A stretch of 8,063 bases of DNA, taken from positions 1 to 8,063 of the forward strand of contig JAUZEI010000045.1 of NCBI GenBank assembly GCA_030839105.1. Direction: 5' to 3'. The notes under the pieces are model-generated. The model ran no database searches and had not been told where the DNA came from. It saw nothing but the letters and a program-made list of their open reading frames with translations. Every line of letters starts with the position of its first letter. The stretch's first letter is position 1. Made by a program: the position numbers and the translations under genes. Below, in pieces: positions 1 to 6,159 of this stretch. The stretch comes from Actinomycetota bacterium. GTDB lineage: Bacteria; Actinomycetota; Acidimicrobiia; IMCC26256; PALSA-610.

Positions 1-2
1 GC

Positions 3-230
3 GCGATCGACTTCGACACCACCGACTCGACCGGCTACGGCTTCCAGATCGAGATGACGTACCGCGTCCTCGACGCGGGCGGGAAGATCGAGGAGGTACC
101 GATCGCGTTCACCGATCGGGTGCGCGGCAACTCGAAGATGTCGTGGCGCATCGTCGCGGAGGCGATGCTGCTCGTGACGTGGTGGGGACTCCGCGACCGC
201 GTGCTGCGGCGCCTGCGCACGTCGCGCTAG
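3..230 (+). CDS. Polyprenol-phosphate mannose synthase-like GT2 glycosyltransferase, C-terminal 75 residues (5' truncated)
   Basis: Only the last 75 codons are inside the window, read from base 3 to a TAG stop. The fragment contains GYGFQIEMTYRV, then EEVPIAFTDRVRGNSKMS and a short hydrophobic stretch (MLLVTWWGL). This is the characteristic C-terminal end of DPM1/Ppm1-type GT2 enzymes: a 'GYxFQIE' helix, a 'VPIxFxxRxxGxSKMS' substrate loop and a terminal helix. In that family the enzyme moves mannose (sometimes glucose) from the nucleotide sugar to polyprenyl phosphate at the cytoplasmic membrane face, making the lipid-linked donor for GT-C enzymes. The reading ends soon after the terminal helix, so there is no fused GtrA or acyltransferase domain at the C-terminus. 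The catalytic DxD region lies outside the window, so sugar specificity cannot be read. It converges on the FAD oxidoreductase gene. Confidence 0.85.
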   Translation, partial: AIDFDTTDSTGYGFQIEMTYRVLDAGGKIEEVPIAFTDRVRGNSKMSWRIVAEAMLLVTWWGLRDRVLRRLRTSR

Positions 231-257
231 AAGTTCGTCGCGCTAGAAGTTCGTCGC
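220..257. repeat. 16-bp tandem repeat across a stop codon in a convergent gap
   Basis: Every base from 220 to 241 equals the base 16 positions later, giving a perfect 38-bp tract of about 2.4 copies. The unit is CGCTAGAAGTTCGTCG at 225-240 and 241-256. The first copy carries the TAG stop of the GT2 gene (228-230). A degenerate extra copy follows at 255-267, matching 11 of 13 bases, and runs up to the stop of the opposing gene at 269. The tract therefore fills the gap between two convergent genes. It has no hairpin of terminator strength. Slippage or segmental duplication during replication is the simplest origin. Confidence 0.9.
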
Positions 258-268
258 CAGAAGCTCGA

Positions 269-1798
269 CTAGGGCTTGCGCGGGAGGAAGGGCGCATCGC
301 GCCCGGTGCCGGCCGAGGCGGATCGGGCCGCGTCGCCGGTCTGCTCCTCGTGGTATTCGGCTTCGACATTGACCGACCACACGTCGTGCTCGGTGCCGTC
401 GAGGATGTTCTCGACCGACAGCATCGCGGTCAGCATGGAGTGGTCCTGGTTGTTGTAGCGGTGCATGCCGTTGCGTCCACAGGGGAACACGTTGGGCGCG
501 TTCGCAGAGAGCCACTTGCGCATCATGTCGACGTTGCCCTGGTAGGCGTCGTCGTAGACGGGATACGCCTTGGGCATTCGCACGACGTACCCGGCCTCGA
601 CCCTGTCCGGTGCGGAGATCAGACCCAGGCGGTGGAGCTCACGCGTGCCCTGCTCGATCAACTCCTCGTCGGGCCGGTTCCACATGCCTTCGCCCTCGTT
701 CAAGAAGTACTCCAGCCCGAGACAGGTACGGCCGTCTTTGACCATGAACGGCGACCAGGAACCGAAGTTCTGGACCCGACCGACCTCGACGTCGGGGTCG
801 TGGATGTAGATCCAGTTGTCGCTGAACGAGAATTCCTGCGGTACGACGAGTGCAACGGTGAGGTGCGCTCGGTAGCGGAGGTCGACCGCCGCCGCGCGCG
901 TCGGGTCGTCGACCGGAGGTTCCATCGCGTTGCACAACGCGCCGATGGGCATCGACGAAATGACGTGGCTGCACTGGTACGTGTGCTCGACGCCGGCGCC
1001 GTCGACCGCGACGACCTCGTGCACTCCCCCGGCGCCGTGACGGATCGCCGTGACGCGCCGGTCGAACTCGATCTTCGCGCCCGCGGCCATGACCTTCTCG
1101 GCCGCGACCTCCCACATCATTCCCGGCCCCAACTTCGGGTAGTTGAACTCGTCGATCAGGCTCGTGACCATCTTCGACTTGTCGCGCTTGGCGAGACGCT
1201 TGGGCGTGAGCGCGTCCTTGATTGCACGGAACAACGAGAGGTCCTTGATGCGCTGCGCGCCCCAATCGGACGAGAGCTCCGAGGCGGGAACACCCCACAC
1301 CTTCTCGTTGTACGCCTTGAAGAAGTGACGGTAGAGCCGCCATCCGAAGCGGGCCACGATGAAACCCTCGAGCGTGTCCTGGTTCTTCGGCTTGTGCACA
1401 CGAACCCAGAGGTACGACGCGACGCACCGCACCGCTTCGACCGGACCGAGATTGCGCAAGACGTTCATGAAGCTGAGGGGGTAGTCGTAGAGCTTGCCCT
1501 GGTAGAAGATGCGGCTCTGGCGGGGCCGGCTGAGGAAGTTCTCCTTGCCGAGGATCTCCCACCACAGGTCGTCGACGGCCCGCACCTTCGTGAAGAAGCG
1601 GTGACCGCCGATGTCGAAACGCCATCCGTCACGCTGCACGGTGCGGCTGATCCCGCCGACGACGTCGTCGGACTCCAGGATCGTCACGTCGCTCGCGTGC
1701 CCGGCCTTCATGAGCTGCCACGCGGCGGTGAGCCCCGCGGGGCCGGCGCCGATGACCACGACCGCGAGGTCGGGCGACGGTGTTTCGGGGCTCGTCAT
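269..1798 (-). CDS. NAD(P)/FAD-dependent oxidoreductase (UDP-galactopyranose mutase/amine-oxidase superfamily)
   Basis: The predicted protein has 509 residues. It opens with a Rossmann FAD motif, GAGPAG at 17-22, followed by the ribose-binding acidic residue E42 and the GG doublet (48-49). GGHRFF lies at 64-69. Near the C-terminus (441-455) is GRNGMHRYNNQDHSM, a second FAD-contact segment seen in bacterial oxidoreductases of this type, which are often found beside glycosyltransferases. The superfamily includes UDP-galactopyranose mutase, protoporphyrinogen oxidase and phytoene desaturase. The substrate is not readable, but a nucleotide sugar or an isoprenoid is plausible given the neighbours. 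The frame stays open upstream to 1879. I chose the ATG at 1798 because the FAD domain begins 10-15 residues later, the upstream residues are unconserved-looking, and a TACAAT box lies just before it. There is no Shine-Dalgarno sequence. The last 30 residues are polar and probably disordered. The gene is transcribed separately from the upstream mannosyltransferase, across a 155-bp gap. Confidence 0.85.
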   Translation of the reverse strand: MTSPETPSPDLAVVVIGAGPAGLTAAWQLMKAGHASDVTILESDDVVGGISRTVQRDGWRFDIGGHRFFTKVRAVDDLWWEILGKENFLSRPRQSRIFYQGKLYDYPLSFMNVLRNLGPVEAVRCVASYLWVRVHKPKNQDTLEGFIVARFGWRLYRHFFKAYNEKVWGVPASELSSDWGAQRIKDLSLFRAIKDALTPKRLAKRDKSKMVTSLIDEFNYPKLGPGMMWEVAAEKVMAAGAKIEFDRRVTAIRHGAGGVHEVVAVDGAGVEHTYQCSHVISSMPIGALCNAMEPPVDDPTRAAAVDLRYRAHLTVALVVPQEFSFSDNWIYIHDPDVEVGRVQNFGSWSPFMVKDGRTCLGLEYFLNEGEGMWNRPDEELIEQGTRELHRLGLISAPDRVEAGYVVRMPKAYPVYDDAYQGNVDMMRKWLSANAPNVFPCGRNGMHRYNNQDHSMLTAMLSVENILDGTEHDVWSVNVEAEYHEEQTGDAARSASAGTGRDAPFLPRKP

Positions 1799-1813
1799 GA
1801 CCGGGCGATTGTA
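1799..1813 (-). promoter_or_regulatory. Candidate -10 box (TACAAT) for a near-leaderless FAD oxidoreductase transcript
   Basis: On the minus strand TACAAT occupies 1813-1808, with nine bases between it and the ATG at 1798. A start site 6-9 bases after the box would give an mRNA with a 0-3 base leader. No Shine-Dalgarno sequence is visible. I could not find a convincing -35 hexamer at 16-18 bp spacing. Confidence 0.5.
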
Positions 1814-1910
1814 GTGAACGAAGCCCCGAAGCTCGGGTTGGGACCGAGCGGCAGCGGCGCCGACCCGACAGAAAGGCAACCCGCGAACAACCGACGGGAA
1901 CTCAGAGGCG

Positions 1911-1948
1911 GAGCGCGAGCGACCAGTAGAGACCGAGCGCGGGCGACC
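1911..1948. repeat. Imperfect 14-bp direct repeat in the 155-bp gap between the PIG-V-like and FAD genes
   Basis: GAGCGCGAGCGACC at 1911-1924 and GAGCGCGGGCGACC at 1935-1948 differ at one base and start 24 bp apart, so they sit on roughly the same side of the helix after about two turns. They lie just after the stop of the PIG-V-like gene, about 113-150 bp upstream of the FAD gene start. Simple GC-rich duplication is as likely as a binding site. I see no hairpin terminator in the gap 1799-1953. Confidence 0.4.
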
Positions 1949-1953
1949 GACGG

Positions 1954-3036
1954 TTAGGGCACGAGAACGCCGGTGAAGGCGAGCATCGACGTGGCGACGA
2001 GGGCGGCGCCGGCGAGGCAGAGGACGACGCGTTCGCGGCCGGGGTCGGCGATGACGTCGGCGCCCGCGAGCACGAGGGGCAGGGTCGCGAGTCCGTAGCG
2101 CTCGAGGGAATCGAGGTTCCGGCTGCTCAGAGCGACGACGATGGCCAGGCCGGCGTACAGCGTGAACGACAACGGCCAGCGCCGGGCGAGCACGACGACG
2201 AGCGCGACGAACACGATCGCACTCACTGCGTGCACTCCGGCACTCACATGATCACCGGAGAACAGCTCGTGCGCGTTGTGTGCGACGGCGCGCACCGGGT
2301 CGACCCAATGGCCCCGGCGCACCGGGTCCTGTTGGGCCCGGAGGGGATACCAGAAGTCGTGTGTGCGCCGCGCGGCCCACACGAGATACGCAACGAGGCC
2401 GACCGCGGGCGCGACGGCCGGTGCCACGGCTTTCACGTCCCGCGCCTTCCAGCCCTCGACGGCCGCGGGAAGCCCCAGCAACACGCCGACCGGTCGGGTC
2501 AAGCCCGCGAGGACCCCGGCGATCGCCGCGAGCCACCATCGTCGTGATCGCGTCCCGATCAACGCGATCGCGGCGAACGTCATGAACAGCGGTTCGGCGT
2601 ACCCCATCACGAGTACGAACGCGGGCGGCGCGAGATAGACGAGCCACACCGCGCGTCGGGCGAGATCCGCATCGCGTCGCTCCTGCATCACGAGTGCGTA
2701 GAGCGCGAACCCGAGCACGAGCGCGCTCGCGTTGGCGATGAACACGACCGCGAAGCCGGCCGAGACACCGGGGAGCCATGCCACCGCGCGGCTGATCATC
2801 GGGAACAGCGGGAAGAAGCGCAGCCCCTCGGGCCGAACTCCCTTGTAGCCGTGCGCGGCGATGTCGCGGTACCACGACGCATCCCAGGCGAGCAGCCCGT
2901 CGTGCGTCTGCACGGGCACCGCGAAATGGCGCGTCGTGATGATGTGACGCACGGTCGCGAGCGAGCCGAGCACGATGACACGCGACATGACATAGGCAAC
3001 GAGCACCGAGCGCGCGGCGCGCAGGCGGCTGGCCAT
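1954..3036 (-). CDS. PIG-V-like membrane mannosyltransferase (GT-C fold)
   Basis: The protein has 360 residues and many hydrophobic helices. Its sequence follows the order seen in the PIG-V (GPI mannosyltransferase 2) family. WDASWY (51-56) is followed by AAHGY (60-64), matching the family's 'WD..w/fy.IA..GY' luminal loop that carries the catalytic acid D52. RFFPLFP (73-79) comes next, then PPAFVLVMGYAEPLFM (137-152) corresponding to the family's 'P.s.f....YsE.lF' motif, and AGLTRPVGVLL from 167. Family members add mannose from a polyprenyl-phosphate donor to a lipid or glycan acceptor outside the membrane. Bacterial members are poorly characterised. The ATG follows directly on the TGA stop of the upstream GT-C gene with no base between them, so translational coupling is likely. 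Only a weak AAGAG sits upstream. The acceptor cannot be inferred. Confidence 0.82.
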   Translation of the reverse strand: MASRLRAARSVLVAYVMSRVIVLGSLATVRHIITTRHFAVPVQTHDGLLAWDASWYRDIAAHGYKGVRPEGLRFFPLFPMISRAVAWLPGVSAGFAVVFIANASALVLGFALYALVMQERRDADLARRAVWLVYLAPPAFVLVMGYAEPLFMTFAAIALIGTRSRRWWLAAIAGVLAGLTRPVGVLLGLPAAVEGWKARDVKAVAPAVAPAVGLVAYLVWAARRTHDFWYPLRAQQDPVRRGHWVDPVRAVAHNAHELFSGDHVSAGVHAVSAIVFVALVVVLARRWPLSFTLYAGLAIVVALSSRNLDSLERYGLATLPLVLAGADVIADPGRERVVLCLAGAALVATSMLAFTGVLVP

Positions 3037-4623
3037 TCAGCTCTTGGCGGGCGCGGGGAACATCTGCAACGCCGGCTTCTCGAAGATCTTCGGGTCCGGA
3101 AGTGTGCGTTGCTGGCGGAGCCGGACCTTGGCGAAGTCGTCGGAGAGCCCCTCGCACACACCGACGTGCGTGATGTAGCCGGGGCCGCTGACGAACCACA
3201 GCGTGTGCGGGCCGGCGCGGGCGAGCGCGGTACGAGCGAACTCCGCCGGCTTGGCGGCGGCGAGCACCTTCTTGTAGTCGACCCAGTCGACGAGCGCGGG
3301 CGGGGCAAAGCTCGGGTAGACGACCTCGTCGAGTCCCGGCTGCACGAGGCGGTGCACCGACGGTCCGAGCTGATCGGGGCAGTAGACGACCAGGTCGCCC
3401 GGTTTTGCCTCGTTGCGCAATACCGACGCGACCTGGCCGGCCTGCGTGCGTTGCGTGGTCACATTGCGCACGCCGCCCGCGTAGCCGAGCGCGACGACGA
3501 CCGCGAGCGTCACCGCGAGGATGCGCGGATCGCGCAGCGTCGAAAAGCCGCGGGCGACGAGCAGGACGAAGAACGGGAAGACGAATGCGCTGTACCGCGA
3601 CTGGAAGGCACCGCCCGCGAGGTAGTTGAGGCTCAGACCGACGATGAGGCCGGCTCCCCCGACGAATGCAATGAGGCGCGCCTCACGGGGCACCCGCAGA
3701 TCGATCTCGACGCTACGGTCGTCGACGCCTCGTCCGAAGACACCGAGAGCCAGCACCGGGAGCAGGAGGACGAAGAGCAGCCAACCCTCCTGGCGATCGG
3801 CCGCGGTCCCGCTCGCGCCGCCGGCGAAGTCGCGCAGGGTGTAGCCGAGAGGGATGCCGGGCAGCACAGGTGTGCCCCAGGGAGTGCCCGTGTGCGCGCG
3901 TTGGTAGAGGAACGTCGGCAGCCACGGGAGGAATGCGCACCCGCCGATCGCCATCGCCACGATCACGCGCACGGCCGCTTCCCGGTGCTGTCCGCGCCAC
4001 GCCGCCCAGACCAAGACACCGACGACGACGACCAGCAGGTACACCGACCAGTACTGCGTGTAGAGGAAGAGTGCGACGAGCAACGCGACCGGCGCGAGCC
4101 GCGGCACCGTCGGTTTCTCCATAGCCCGCAGGAAGGCGACGATGCCGGCCGCCACGATCAACATCTCCAGCGAGTACATGCGGGCTTCGGTCGCGTAGCG
4201 AATCGAGTACGGGTTCGCGATCATCACGATGGCCGCGATCCATGCGCCCGTCGTGCCCATGAACCGACGCGCCGCGAACCACGTCGCCGCCACCGCGCCC
4301 ACCATGAACAGCCCCGACAACGATCGGATCGCGACGTTGCCCGTCCCGAACACGTCGGTCCAGAAGTGCAACAGCAGGTAGTAGAGCGGCGGCGCGCCGT
4401 CCTGCTTCAGCGCTTGATGCAGGTCGGAGAGCGGGAGCCGGGCGATGTTCACCGTCAGGGCTTCGTCGAGCCACAGCGCGGAACGTGTGTAGAAGAAGAA
4501 GTAGAGGCCCGCGATCCCGACCAGCGCGACGGCCGCCACGACGACCGGCGACCGCTGCGGCCGGTCGAGCGGCGGCGCGGTCGACCCGGGCTGGCGCGAA
4601 GGCGCGTCGGAGAGGGCCGTCAC
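3037..4623 (-). CDS. GT-C family glycosyltransferase, polytopic membrane protein (PMT/ArnT-like)
   Basis: The protein has 528 residues. After a short Pro-rich cytoplasmic N-terminus the first membrane helix (about 27-46) leads into LWLDEALT, with the D53-E54 pair typical of the first outer loop of GT-C enzymes. APPLYYLLLHFW (77-88) and RYATEARMYSL (142-152) are further signatures of the PMT_2/ArnT-like group. At least nine hydrophobic segments follow, up to about residue 390, and then a soluble C-terminal domain of about 120 residues. Such enzymes take sugars from polyprenyl-phosphate donors and act on the outer membrane face. The start is GTG at 4623, where a TAGGTT box lies eight bases upstream and no Shine-Dalgarno sequence is seen. 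Its TGA is directly abutted by the ATG of the PIG-V-like gene, so the two probably work in one glycan pathway. Sugar and acceptor are unknown. Confidence 0.85.
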   Translation of the reverse strand: MTALSDAPSRQPGSTAPPLDRPQRSPVVVAAVALVGIAGLYFFFYTRSALWLDEALTVNIARLPLSDLHQALKQDGAPPLYYLLLHFWTDVFGTGNVAIRSLSGLFMVGAVAATWFAARRFMGTTGAWIAAIVMIANPYSIRYATEARMYSLEMLIVAAGIVAFLRAMEKPTVPRLAPVALLVALFLYTQYWSVYLLVVVVGVLVWAAWRGQHREAAVRVIVAMAIGGCAFLPWLPTFLYQRAHTGTPWGTPVLPGIPLGYTLRDFAGGASGTAADRQEGWLLFVLLLPVLALGVFGRGVDDRSVEIDLRVPREARLIAFVGGAGLIVGLSLNYLAGGAFQSRYSAFVFPFFVLLVARGFSTLRDPRILAVTLAVVVALGYAGGVRNVTTQRTQAGQVASVLRNEAKPGDLVVYCPDQLGPSVHRLVQPGLDEVVYPSFAPPALVDWVDYKKVLAAAKPAEFARTALARAGPHTLWFVSGPGYITHVGVCEGLSDDFAKVRLRQQRTLPDPKIFEKPALQMFPAPAKS

Positions 4624-4637
4624 GGGTGCGAAACCTA
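4624..4637 (-). promoter_or_regulatory. Candidate -10 box (TAGGTT) before the GTG start of the GT-C gene
   Basis: On the minus strand TAGGTT occupies 4637-4632, eight bases before the GTG at 4623, with no Shine-Dalgarno sequence between. The gap to the stop of the LLM gene (4652) is only 28 bp. The GT-C/PIG-V pair could therefore have its own near-leaderless promoter as well as read-through from upstream. The box has weaker consensus than the TACAAT boxes elsewhere in the window. Confidence 0.35.
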
Positions 4638-4651
4638 GTGCCGCGCCCCGG

Positions 4652-5629
4652 TCAGAGCCGTACGTTCGGCACGACTTCGTGCGCGACCGCCTCCAGGCTC
4701 TCCGACGACGGGAAGTCGCGGAACCACAGCACGAACTCGCGACAGCCGGCGTCGACGAACTCCTGCGCCTTCTCGACCACCTGCTCGGCGGTGCCGACGA
4801 GGTTGTCGCGGACGTACTCGTCGGGGTCGCCGCTCCCCCACAGCGAGCCGCCGCCGGGCGAGTCGAGCCACTTCTTCAGGTCGGCCTCGGTGTCGAACAG
4901 CCGGCAGTCGGGACCATGCGTACGGACGATGCTGTCGAAGTCGCGGCCGATGTCCTCGCAGTAGCCGCGCAGGAGATTCGACTTGCGCACGAAGCCCTCG
5001 ATGCCCGTCTGCCAGTTCGTCTTGTCCGCGTGGCGCGCCTCGATCCGCAGCGTCACCTTCTCGCCCCCGCCACCGATCCAGAGCTCCGGAAGCTGCTGAA
5101 GCGGTTTCGGGTCGCAGTACGCGCCGTCGAACGCCAGATGCTTGCCCTGGTACGTGACGGTTTCTTCGGTCCAGAGCCTTTTGATCACCTCGACCGTCTC
5201 TTCGAGGATCGCGAGCCGCGTGCGCGCGCTCGGGAACGGAAATCCGTAGGCCTGGTACTCGCGCTCGTACCAGCCTGCGCCGATGCCGAGGATCAGTCGA
5301 CCCCCGGAGAACACGTCGACGCAGGCGGCTTCCTTGGCGAGCAGCCCCGCGTTGCGATATGCCGCGCACGTGACCATCTGTCCGAGCTTGATCGTGCTCG
5401 TGTGCTGCGCCAGCGCCGCAAGCGTGGTGAACGCCTCGAACACGTGGGTCGGCTCACGGCGGGGCACCGTCTCGACGTGGTCGTAGACCCAGAGGTGGTG
5501 ATAGCCGAGCTGCTCGGTGAGCTGCGCCATCTCCTTGGTCCGGTCCCACGCGTCGCCGGCCGACCAGCCCGAGTACTCGAGCTTCCAGCCCTGCGGCGCG
5601 AAGGCTCCCCATTGCAGCGGCGCGGTCAT
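4652..5629 (-). CDS. LLM-class flavin/F420-dependent oxidoreductase
   Basis: The protein has 325 residues, a usual length for the luciferase-like monooxygenase TIM-barrel superfamily. It shows LWVYDHVE (46-53) near the second strand, SGGRLILGIGAGWYEREYQAYG (108-129), the hallmark segment of the actinobacterial F420-type subgroup, and LWIGGGGEK (183-191), the phosphate-binding strand. It ends with VGTAEQVVEKAQEFVDAGCREFVL (278-301), the usual closing helix and strand. Family members carry out hydride transfer or oxygenation with F420 or FMN in the cytoplasm; the substrate here cannot be read. The ATG at 5629 overlaps the TGA of the VOC gene by four bases (ATGA) and has GGGAG four bases upstream, so the pair is translationally coupled. 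The frame stays open to 5890, but those extra 87 residues are Arg-rich low-complexity sequence antisense-free over the VOC gene and were rejected. Confidence 0.9.
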   Translation of the reverse strand: MTAPLQWGAFAPQGWKLEYSGWSAGDAWDRTKEMAQLTEQLGYHHLWVYDHVETVPRREPTHVFEAFTTLAALAQHTSTIKLGQMVTCAAYRNAGLLAKEAACVDVFSGGRLILGIGAGWYEREYQAYGFPFPSARTRLAILEETVEVIKRLWTEETVTYQGKHLAFDGAYCDPKPLQQLPELWIGGGGEKVTLRIEARHADKTNWQTGIEGFVRKSNLLRGYCEDIGRDFDSIVRTHGPDCRLFDTEADLKKWLDSPGGGSLWGSGDPDEYVRDNLVGTAEQVVEKAQEFVDAGCREFVLWFRDFPSSESLEAVAHEVVPNVRL

Positions 5630-6132
5630 GCGTCTCCCGTCACGGTGATCGCGCCCGGATCGGCAAGCGGACCCGGATCGTGATAGTCCCACCACTGGAT
5701 CTCGCACATCATCGGCAGCAGGTAGCGCACGTAGATGCTCGTGATCGCGAGCATGCCGTGGTCGTCGACGTGCTTGTCGATGATGTCGACGCGGTCGTCG
5801 CGCGCCTGGAAGGCCCGCGCCCGTTCGAGGATCTCGTCGAGCTCGGACTCCGCGCCCACCGAGAGTCCGAAGTGGTCGAGGCGCGGACACTCCATCGCCT
5901 GGCCGGTGTCGTCGGCGATGAGGAACACGAACTGCTCGATGTTGTGGACCTGGAAGACCTGCCGCTTCCGGTCGATCGTCATCATCGGGATGTCGAAGAA
6001 GCCGAACACGTCGCCGAAGAAGTCGGCCCGCAACTTACGGTGCTCCTCGTCGAGCATCTCGGGCGTGAGGCTCATGGCGACATGGTTGAAACGGGGCTTG
6101 CGCGTGCTGAACGCGGGACCGATTGCAGGCAT
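5626..6132 (-). CDS. VOC-family (glyoxalase/dioxygenase fold) protein
   Basis: The protein has 168 residues and the fold pattern of vicinal-oxygen-chelate proteins: FNHVAMSL (15-22) opening the first module, RLDHFGLSV (84-92) opening the second, and MCEIQWWD (142-149) on the closing strand. H17, H87 and E144 fit the usual His/His/Glu metal-binding positions, so a metal-dependent enzyme is plausible. The family covers glyoxalases, extradiol dioxygenases, epimerases and resistance proteins, and I cannot choose between them. The ATG at 6132 has a good Shine-Dalgarno AGGAG five bases upstream (6138-6142). It lies 27 bp after the alcohol dehydrogenase stop and overlaps the LLM gene by four bases. 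The three genes look like one operon acting on a common small molecule. Confidence 0.8.
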   Translation of the reverse strand: MPAIGPAFSTRKPRFNHVAMSLTPEMLDEEHRKLRADFFGDVFGFFDIPMMTIDRKRQVFQVHNIEQFVFLIADDTGQAMECPRLDHFGLSVGAESELDEILERARAFQARDDRVDIIDKHVDDHGMLAITSIYVRYLLPMMCEIQWWDYHDPGPLADPGAITVTGDA

Positions 6133-6137
6133 CGACG

Positions 6138-6142
6138 CTCCT
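6138..6142 (-). promoter_or_regulatory. Shine-Dalgarno site (AGGAG) of the VOC gene
   Basis: AGGAG on the minus strand lies five bases before the ATG at 6132. It fixes that start over the internal Met at residue 20. It also contrasts with the genes at 7369, 1798 and 4623, which have no such site. Confidence 0.65.
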
Positions 6143-6159
6143 GACGAGAGTTACGGACG

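Noticed and set aside
231..268. A terminator between the convergent genes
   Set aside because: I looked for a GC-rich hairpin with a T-run on either strand and found only the tandem repeat and a four-base stem (AAGC/GCTT at 261-277).
1799..1879. A 27-residue N-terminal extension of the FAD oxidoreductase
   Set aside because: It precedes the Rossmann strand by more than family norms and would place the TACAAT box inside the coding region. It has no ribosome site.
143..1957. A 604-codon open frame on the + strand
   Set aside because: It lies antisense to the FAD oxidoreductase and its flanks, is rich in Arg, Asp, Val and His, and shows no recognisable domain. It is a product of G/C-biased codons on the other strand.
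2851..4638. A 595-codon open frame on the + strand
   Set aside because: It is antisense to the GT-C gene and part of the PIG-V-like gene. Its composition is extremely charged (Arg/Asp/Glu/His), with no fold signature, while the minus-strand frames match known families throughout.
5630..5890. An 87-residue N-terminal extension of the LLM protein
   Set aside because: It overlaps the VOC coding sequence in another frame and is low-complexity Arg-rich. The ATGA overlap at 5626-5629 with GGGAG upstream gives a normal start.
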